64,000 nt of DNA, taken from Roridomyces roridus. Taxonomy: Eukaryota > Basidiomycota > Agaricomycetes > Agaricales > Mycenaceae. Below the pieces are notes generated by a model. That model did no database searches. It was not told the DNA's origin and saw only the letters and a program-made list of their open reading frames with translations. The position numbers and the translations under genes were made by a program. This document shows, in pieces, positions 56,264 through 64,000 of this stretch (positions are counted from its first letter, which is position 1; each line of letters opens with the position of its first letter). The stretch covers positions 806,001 to 870,000 of the forward strand of contig JARKIF010000013.1 in assembly GCA_029378245.1 (NCBI GenBank). The letters run 5' to 3'.

Positions 56264-58324
56264 ACGGAGAGAAGAAGCGGGATTGATGTGAATCATGTGA
56301 TGCGAGCAAGCACGACCAATCATCCACAGCCCCTATTTAATGGGCTCAGTTGATCCTCCTGTGAGCTGCCAGCGGATCGCAATCGTTCATATGTTCATAC
56401 TGATGGGGAAATTGCTTGATACTCCGCCGGATGTAGCAGGCCAATGGCGCAATTGATTTTTCGACTGTAATTTCACGGCCGCTGGGACGTCAAATCCTCA
56501 CGACCTCTTCTGAATCTTACGGCTGGTATACTCCCCGCATGGGCCCCCGCTTCTGCCGTCTGTCAGACCGACTCCTTAGCCCGACAATTCAAAGAAATCT
56601 CTCATGAAACGGCGATAGCCAGGGTGATGATCTGCATGGATTGGGCGCCAACTTATCTCTCGCTAATGTATGTACACGAGCCTGGAAAATAATGTGACTC
56701 ATGAGATCACACCGACTCTGATCAGCCGATTATCTCAACAAGAGGTTACCCTCCGTGATCACGATGCCCGGCGCTTGCCAATAATGGCTGGCATACCGCC
56801 CGACGCCCGACAAGCGCGCGGCTAAGTAGGAGTGGGCTGGAGGCGGATACCAGGCGCCGTACTTCCGAGAGAGCTGACAAACTGTCCGTCCGAAGCGCAA
56901 TTGTTGCCAAACTCCCGTGACAGTCGGTCGGTCCAATTCCACCACCGCGGGGCTCCTCATCGGTTCGCATCATCTGCCTGTCTGTCACCTTCCTCGCGAA
57001 TTTATTCCCATATATTTCTTGCGCAATTTGAATACAGGAACATGTATAAAAGACGCGGCGGCTGGTGCAAGGTACCCACCCACCTTCGCCCCTTCCCTCC
57101 CTCTGACCGGTGTGATGCCCAATTTTCCAGGACACCGCGCCCTACCACAGGGCTTGATCGAGGTTTCTCTCTCCGCGATGTTGATTTTTGGAATCATGAA
57201 TGTCGCGGAAAGGACGCTCGTCAAGCCGCTTGTCGGTAGTCGCGGTCTCCTGGTAAAGCTGGGAATCGACCTAGTCAGGGCAGATCCCACAGACTCTGAC
57301 TCCCTGGCTTCTGCGCCCTGTGTGCGAGAGTTCCATCGCGCGTAATTATACCGTGAATTCGTAGACATAGATGTTTGATGTTTTCATTCCGTATCCACCA
57401 CGAGAACATCCGCATTTCATTTGGCCCACGTACGATGAAGGAACTTCCCAAGCGACCGACCAACCGACCAGTTTCCCCCACAACATCGACGCTAAACCGA
57501 ATTCTGTGGCGTTCGGAGCACGGAACACCGGGAGATTGGCCATGAGCTAGATAGTGATGAAGTTAAGCGGCTTAGCGAACGAAGAGAAAATTCGCAGCAG
57601 GTTCCCTTCGACCCTGGGTGCCTGGAGGTGAAACGCACGGCCGTGGAGAACCCCCCCCCCCGGCGCGGCATGGCGCTATCTGGATGCCTCGGCTTATTAC
57701 TGTATTTCTTTTGCATTTCTCATGACCCTACCCACCCTTCCCTAGTAAGCTAGTAATCCAAGGAATTTATTATCTCCATGCGAAATCATTTTCACCGGAC
57801 TAGACGATTTGGAATCGCATACGAGTGATATTTGACAAGCCGCGAATTTAAAGTTGAACGTCGCTTATCTGGAGCCTCGGAGCGACCTCGGCACACGGAC
57901 GGAGGACGAGTATCCAACACGGAGTTGGGGTGACTACTCCGGATCCCTTGACGTAGACATGATGAATGGTGATTCAGTTTCTGTTGTGGGTGCAACCAAG
58001 TTCACACAACGTCTCACTCGACCGAGAATGAGGTGAGAGGAAGTGGGGTTTGTGAACACACGGCCCAGACCGCACTTCAAGCAAGGGGAATCCAGAAGTC
58101 GATTATATACGGTGGTGGTACAAACTACATACAAGTACCTAGTACTGCTAACGTTAGACACAGAGGTAACGGGCGTGGTATAATGGTGACTTGGGAACAC
58201 ATCAGAGCGAGCTAGCGAGTGAGTGTACTCATGGGTCATGAAGCTTGAAGGAGTGTATGGATATAGTACAGTGAATTCAATGATTGTGATTGTGGTGGGC
58301 ACGTAAAGACGGTGCTTTGCACGC
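56264..58324. other. Intergenic, no firm gene
   Basis: A plus-strand frame (56917-57345) with a possible helix (IEVSLSAMLIFGIM) and a minus-strand frame (56985-57368) overlap; neither is recognisable. A homopolymer of eleven C lies at 57651-57661. CT-rich and TATA-like sequence (TATAAAAGACG) near 57044 resembles a promoter. No repeat pair or RNA gene was found. Confidence 0.4.
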
Positions 58325-61300
58325 TCAAGCCCGCGCGAGAGGTGTTGCGTAGCTCGGCGGCATAGGCGGCGCGGTGTTGACAACGATACATGCCTGCGTC
58401 AGTTGCTTGCGCAGACACTCTGTCTGCCCTTGATTGGCTGCAGCAGCGCACGTGGTTAGACTTTCTCCAACAGCGATCGCCTTGACGACTCACTTTTGCA
58501 CGGCCAAAGAGAGTTGAGGACGTCAACGATGACCAGCAGGTCTTTCGCGAGCTCCACGGTGTCGACGAAACCGGTGTCGTGTGTCCAGATTTGCATACAC
58601 CTGAATTATTTTAGTTAGTTGATGACTGACGCAGAGATGGACTGGGTACGTACACCGAAAACTGGTTCAAAAACCAATGGACTTGAAATGGTCGCCGTGT
58701 CAATTGGTATCCTTGCGGTCCGCCAAGCTGATACGTAGCCAGTTTCGCCCGCTTGACAACACTGGACTGGTAATCAACTGTCGCCGTAATATAATAAGCC
58801 ACCGCCACTTCGAGGATGGAAAGCATAAGCTAATACATACTCCACTGGAGAGCCTGCTTTCTGTTAAAGAGCGGCCCAGGTGTTGTCGATATCTCGCGAC
58901 TAAGTCCTTGCATCCTAAGCGAAATAAGAATCGTTCTGATCTGACCGCAAGCCGAGAACTCACTTTCGTAATGCCTCGGTGACGCTCATCCGTGTGCTGC
59001 ATCAGACTTGTCAGTCTAACCGTTTGGTTTGAGACGGAGTAACGCACTTGTATATGTACTCCTGACACAAGTAAGCCACGCCCGTTTCGTAATTACATAT
59101 ATGCATCTCCAGGGAATCCTGGATAGCCTGCGCCTCGTTCCACGACTCGTGCAACGCATCCGCCTCATCTTCGCGGTGTCGGGCAGAATCGGGCGTCGGT
59201 GATTTGAGTAACCTATTGCAAAAGTTCCACAGAAGGAGACTCCGACAATATAGAGCCCACACGGACTCTTTCGGCGAGGGCGAATTCGGGGAACCGTACG
59301 CGGCCGACACACGGTCGCTGATCTCGCCGGGGAACAAGATGGCGTACTAACGACGGTGTCAGTCAACGAATATAAACAAAGCCGGCGGAGAAGAACGCAC
59401 ATTCGCAGGATTACACAGCTGGAGCTCCGGCACCTTCCTATCGAACGCAACACACTGAATCAAATAGCTCGTCGCCAAGCTGAGAGCACTCCAGCACAGT
59501 CTCCGGCACTCCTCGTTGCGCATCTCGTTCGCGGACCAACCCGAGTCCCACCTCAGCGGCGACGTCCACGCATGGGCCGTGTCAGGCGGCGGAGACCCTG
59601 GCGGGATGCACGTGCAACATCGGTCGGGAGCTTGCATATGCGGACGATACTCGGGGGTGACAATCGGTACACTGTTGTTGGCAAATCGGGCGACATGTCT
59701 GTCCATGATGTCAATGGTCGAGACGGAGATATTGCCGAGGATGTCGTCTAGGACGTGGAGCGCTGCTGCGACACGATCGGGATGGTAATCCTGATGCGCC
59801 GAGGTTTCGTATAGAACGAGTATCTACGGCATACGTTAGTCAGTTCGTAGGTGTAACTGAAAGAAGACTGACTAGAGCAGCTTCGGCGAGAGAAGGATCA
59901 ACCTGTGGGATGATGATATCAGCTACTCGGCACGTTCAGGTGATGTGGTAACCCACCCAGCTGCCGTTTCCGCCCGACATGGCCATCGACAGAGCTGTTT
60001 CCGCGTTATCACGCAACCAAGCCGCTCGACTCCGTCCGTTGACCCCGCGCTCCGACTCGCTGGATCGCATAAGCTCCGCCATGGCCAGCCCAGCGAGCAC
60101 AAACGCAGGTTGGATTTTGAGGCGTTCTTCCGGATTCCACAGCATGTCCAGGAAGAATGAGAGATTGAGGAAACACAGCCAATGTCCGGTGTCGGAGAAG
60201 CTGATGAAGATGTGGATATCAAGGCAAGACCATCGAAGAAGAAGAACGTACAGGTAGGTTAGATCGGTTACGATATCGTTCAGTCTGGGCACGCGGATCA
60301 AAAGTTGAACGGGTATAGCAAGAAAAGAACTTACGGATATTGCTCGAGAAAGACATTCCACCAATTGCGTTGGTTCGATACAGCCGACGATGAAGGAAGG
60401 GGAAACTTGAGATGTGTGGCCTCGGGTGGTAATATCGGCGCGGCATGGAGGAATGGTGGGGAGCGCGACTGTTCCTTGACAGTAACATACGGGCTTCCGG
60501 CTTGAAACGAATGGTAAATGGGACTGGTGTCCGAGTGCGCGGAGCGTGATTGCGGCGATGGCGTGGAGAACTATCGGGGGGACGATTACATACACTAAAA
60601 ATACACAATTCGAGAGAATATCTTGCCTTGTACAAGTCCGTCGTGATCCGGAGGGGGGTAGCAGAAGAAGACGAAGACTGGGGATGGGGTTGGATTGGTC
60701 TCGGGTGCGCATAGGGTGCGGGAGCAGGGACACCGCGCGGGACATCCGAGGGACTGGACGAGGATCCTTTAGTCGTCGAAGGGGCGACCGGCTTCTGCGG
60801 CTCCTTCATCTTGTCAGAGGTTGTGTCGACGCCAGCGGAGTGAGACCCAGACGAAGTCTTGCGCTTTCGTTTGGCGGGAGGGGGCGAGGATCCGTCCGCT
60901 GAGCGCTTTTTACAAGTCCGTTGGCGAGTCCCCGGCCGCTTATCAGGACCTCTTCGCTTCGGTGCTGCATCATATATGCACTCGTTCTTCCGTCGGACAC
61001 AGTTGTTACAGGACGGCCGGTTTGAGTCGCAGCGGATTTTTCGCCCACGGCTGTGGTACCGGATGATCCATGGAACGCAGGCGTAAATGAACGGAAGGCG
61101 GAAAGAGGTTCGGACGTTGGTGATGACGAGGAAATATGGTTAGATGAAAAAACGTGAGTCCGGGTTGAGTTCCGTTCGAAATGTCAGGACCGACGACGTA
61201 CCAAGGTCGGCATGCTATGACAACAGTCGACACCTCCTTTGATGTCCCGCGTTTGGACATGCTCCCTTCGCCGCTGCCCAACGGCATGCTGGTGCGATAC

Positions 61301-61835
61301 GGATTGTCGTACACCGAAGGCTCGCCAAAGGAATCCGGGGCTGGGGAAGAGGTCGACATCGCCAAGCGAGATGGTCCTGGCTGATCAGGCGGATTCATGG
61401 CGAAATATACGTGGTTACGGCCCACAGAGTGAGAGTCTGCGCCGTGTTCTGATCCAGAAGTCGTCGTCGCGCTGGTAGGGCTCGGTATCTGTGAATGGTG
61501 AATCCGGGGATACGCTGGTCGACTAGCAACACCGTCGTCGACGTATATTGACGTGGGATACTGGTGGTACTCGACCGACGCATAGAGCGGGTTCGTGTCG
61601 TCCTGATAACGGACTATCGAAGAGTTAGATGGAGTCGGGAGGGCAAAGGATACGAGGCTGCGATGGTAACAATAACAAACTTACATCGACTACTGTTGCC
61701 GTCTGCGTCAGGTGAGCCAAAAATTGGCGATTCCAGGTCAGAGTTGTCGCTGCTGTTGTGCGAGGCGGGGTGGCCGTGGTAGGCAATCGTGGCGGACTGG
61801 GGCAAGAAGAGGTCCCTGTTGCTGCGGCCGCCCAT
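58325..61835 (-). CDS. Zn2Cys6 fungal-specific transcription factor
   Basis: Nuclear regulator with an N-terminal binuclear zinc cluster, ACRPCRGRKIRCDSNRPSCN continuing NCVRRKNEC, with all six Cys spaced as C-x2-C-x6-C-x5-C-x2-C-x7-C. It is assembled across an intron of about 150 bp (61196-61051), whose splice completes the second Cys codon. Before it lies a Ser/Pro-rich leader starting MGGRSNRD. After it come a basic tract (KKRSADGSS, PAKRKRK) and Pro/Ser linkers. The middle homology domain includes NQRNWWNVFLEQY, TGHWLCFLNLSFFLDMLWNP, ERLKIQPAFVLAGLAMAELM, YETSAHQDYHPDRV and ECRRLCWSALSLATSY. It continues through several exons to GFVDTVELAKDLLVIVDVLN and ends PPSYATPLARA. Target genes cannot be inferred; the neighbours are not an obvious cluster. 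Confidence 0.87.
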
Positions 61836-64000
61836 GGCGGGAGGAGTAAGGGAGGAATGTACAGACTTGCTCTTGGGCGTGTGTAAAGCGTGGAAGCCGC
61901 ACAATGGCCACGCGAAGGTTTAAAGGGTCCGACGTCCGGTAAACATCAAAGAAGATCAAGGACACATCACGATATATCAGAATGGAAATTTTGGAAATGG
62001 ACGGCAGATCTCCGCGTTCCTACGCGGAACTGAAGCTGGGAGAAAAGTGCCATAGAGTAGGACCGGTATGCCGCCTGCGAGGAGCCAATGCTTTTCCAGC
62101 CAGCCGGCCCACACACCTTGGTCAGGTGGTGGTGGCGTCGACTGGGACCCACCCCGCACTCGAGCACATCGTCCCCGGCTACGGTGCAGTCTAATATCCA
62201 ATTTACTCCTCTGCCGCCCAGGGACGAAAAAGCCGAGGACGCTCCGTACCGGGATCTTCCTCTGCCGCTTCTCTCATCCCGCAGCCACCATCAGAAATGA
62301 ATGGGCAATGAGGGCGTCGTTATGGAATCCAAAACCGCAACATATCGACACACGCACCAGAGAGAGGGTAAGGTTCGGCCATTGTTTTTCCAGAACCTTG
62401 ACCGATTTCATTCCCGGATTCCCTGGCATTCTCAGTCCATGGGATGCGAATAAAAACCGCAAGTGGATCACCCATCTTCCGGAAATATTATTTTCCCGTA
62501 CACCCCAACTTCCCTGTCGCTGTCGCTCCCCGAACTTGCGCCTAATCTCCTCCGTTTGCAGCTCAGGGTAGCCGTGAGGCGCCTGGGAAAATCCGGTCAT
62601 TCAAGGAGACTGGCTGTGGAGAATCTTGAGATCAAGCCATTCTCCGCGTAACTTTCCGCTCATCTTCTTCTCCCTTCCCTGCGTAACCTCGAGGCGTGAA
62701 CATCGCAATATCTCTGAGGTGACAGGTTGACAGTCCCTGAGCTGGACGTGCCGAGTCTCTGGCGGTGGACGAGATCGATTGCTTGCCGGCGCCCCCAGCC
62801 TCGCGTGCCCGCAGGCCAGCCAGCGTCCCGCACCCCGGGGAATCCTCCTGAAACACGTTCCCACCAGAAGCTGCGAGTCCTGAGCACGCGAGCATATGAC
62901 ATCCAGAACGCAAGCTCTAGATGTAGAAATTTCCCATCTGCGACCTTCATCGTGCCGCTCTATTGGCTGTTCTGATTTTGGCAGCTCCGCGTGGCTTTAT
63001 AAACGAGTGAAAAGTTGCCCACCGTACCCTGTACGACCGGAGCAAGGGCCTCGACGTCCCAAAGAGTCGAGTCAGTCGCACGGAGTCCCGTCGTCCAAGG
63101 ACCTGGGAATGAGTTCGGCTTGTGAGAAGAATCTGCCTGTATCGGCTTGAGCTCTTACTCAGCGATAGACCATGTATGATGTATTGACTTACTGGTCGAG
63201 AGGTACGCGCCATAGATGGATATCGGCCCTGACGTCGTTCTTTCCCTGGAACCCGCAGCTGGTGATTCGGACAATTTTGTGGAATCTAAATACCTCTCAC
63301 CAGCACAGAAAAACGGCGCCTGCCACCGATACGACTCGAGGTCGTCTGCCGTGAGCCTCCTCCGTCCTCCGTTCATTAGACAAGTAGAATCGGAAATCCC
63401 AAAGCTACGCGGAGTGGGGAGGAGCCGCCCGAGAGTTATTTTGGCAGCGTCGAGCAGACTCCAGCTCAATGGCACCTAATTGCCAATCCAGGCAATCGGC
63501 CAATTATGAGGGACGAACGCACAGAATTCTGGGCGGACAGCTCGTTCGAGTCATCCAAAGCTCCGATCTCATCCATGATCCAGTGCCGCGGGACAAGGTC
63601 TGATAGGTGGCACGCACATCTTGGCGCCGGTGTACTGCGGCGTGCATCCTCATGTTTTCGTCCGTGTGCCGCGCTACTTGTGTTGGGATAAGAAAGATAC
63701 GCCACGGAATGATCACTGCATAGTCAAGGACTGGGGCTTGAGCGTCGGTAGCTCGGCGACTCGCTGGGCGCTCGGTTTCTCCCAGAGAAGCTCAGTATTA
63801 GGAACTGAGTTGCTGTACGTGTCTAATCAATTCTGGGGTGAGAAAAGCAAAGTAGCACGGAGATGAAATGTACGACCTGAGACTCTTTACGAGACGCACT
63901 ATAACTCTGACATTCAGAATGGAAACTTGCAAAATGACCGTCGTAATACGAACCTTAGTGGCCTTTACGTGGCGCTTCTGAAATGAGGGAGCTTCAGTTG
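61836..64000. other. Intergenic to window end, no recognised gene
   Basis: Upstream region of the transcription factor gene and beyond. Open frames of 60-167 codons on both strands (for example 62068-62571 plus, 63216-63479 plus, 63155-63475 minus) overlap each other and lack family features. A TTTATAAACGAG box near 62997 might be a promoter for a gene starting near 63108-63216, but no product can be supported. Confidence 0.4.

Noticed and set aside
57651..57661. C11 homopolymer as a functional site
   Set aside because: A single homopolymer without neighbours; may be a length-uncertain sequencing spot.
58400..61835. A co-regulated metabolic gene cluster around the Zn2Cys6 regulator
   Set aside because: Neighbours are a 7-TM protein and gene-poor DNA; no biosynthetic core enzyme is present.
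1..64000. CRISPR arrays, operons, ribosome-binding sites, riboswitches
   Set aside because: The DNA is eukaryotic nuclear; no spaced short repeats or bacterial signals were found.

Overview
The window looks like nuclear DNA of an agaric mushroom (Basidiomycota, Agaricomycetes, probably a Mycena-like species). Genes carry many GT-AG introns of about 40-70 bp. The chromodomain-type Ty3/gypsy element, fungus-type hAT, MULE and TA-flanked elements, the OPT transporter, a basidiomycete Zn2Cys6 regulator and a lineage-expanded agaric protein family all fit that. No bacterial, organellar, CRISPR or rRNA signal was seen.

Layout. 1-4.4 kb: the 3' end of an unidentified gene, a GT4 glycosyltransferase, a cyanase and a decayed dienelactone hydrolase. 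5.6-8.7 kb (minus): a multi-exon member of the agaric family with a kinase-like N-lobe, whose intron holds a 541-bp hAT-type MITE exactly at the 5' splice site. 8.7-10.2 kb: a second inverted-repeat element. 11.4-16.3 kb: a broken copy of a large transposase-like gene (AT-hook-like start, Cys-rich domain, MULE-like part, 3'-5' exonuclease-like part). 16.6-17.3 kb: a GGTTCG-rich inverted repeat.

17.5-36 kb is a nest of mobile elements. The base is a minus-strand Ty3/gypsy chromovirus (3' LTR at 17.5 kb, pol, protease, gag to 27.15 kb). It is interrupted by element A (19.86-24.35 kb, 898-bp inverted arms), by a 412-bp hAT MITE (8-bp duplication) and, within gag, by element B (27.15-35.95 kb, TA-flanked). 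Inside B sits an apparently intact 5.76-kb MULE with a perfect 9-bp target duplication. Its single gene appears to fuse a Ulp1-type cysteine protease to a MULE transposase. A 162-bp TA-flanked MITE lies inside that MULE.

38.6-64 kb returns to ordinary genes: a truncated GST, a WrbA-type quinone reductase (minus), an NmrA-like Rossmann protein, a single-pass membrane protein, an OPT oligopeptide transporter, a cluster of interleaved inverted repeats, a mucin-like signal-TM protein with symmetric micro-exons (minus), a 7-TM protein (minus) and a Zn2Cys6 transcription factor (minus). No metabolic cluster is evident. Cyanase, GST, quinone reductase and NmrA-type genes are all stress or detoxification types, but they look like independent genes.

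All exon boundaries were worked out by eye from splice consensus, reading frame and family resemblance; no search was run.
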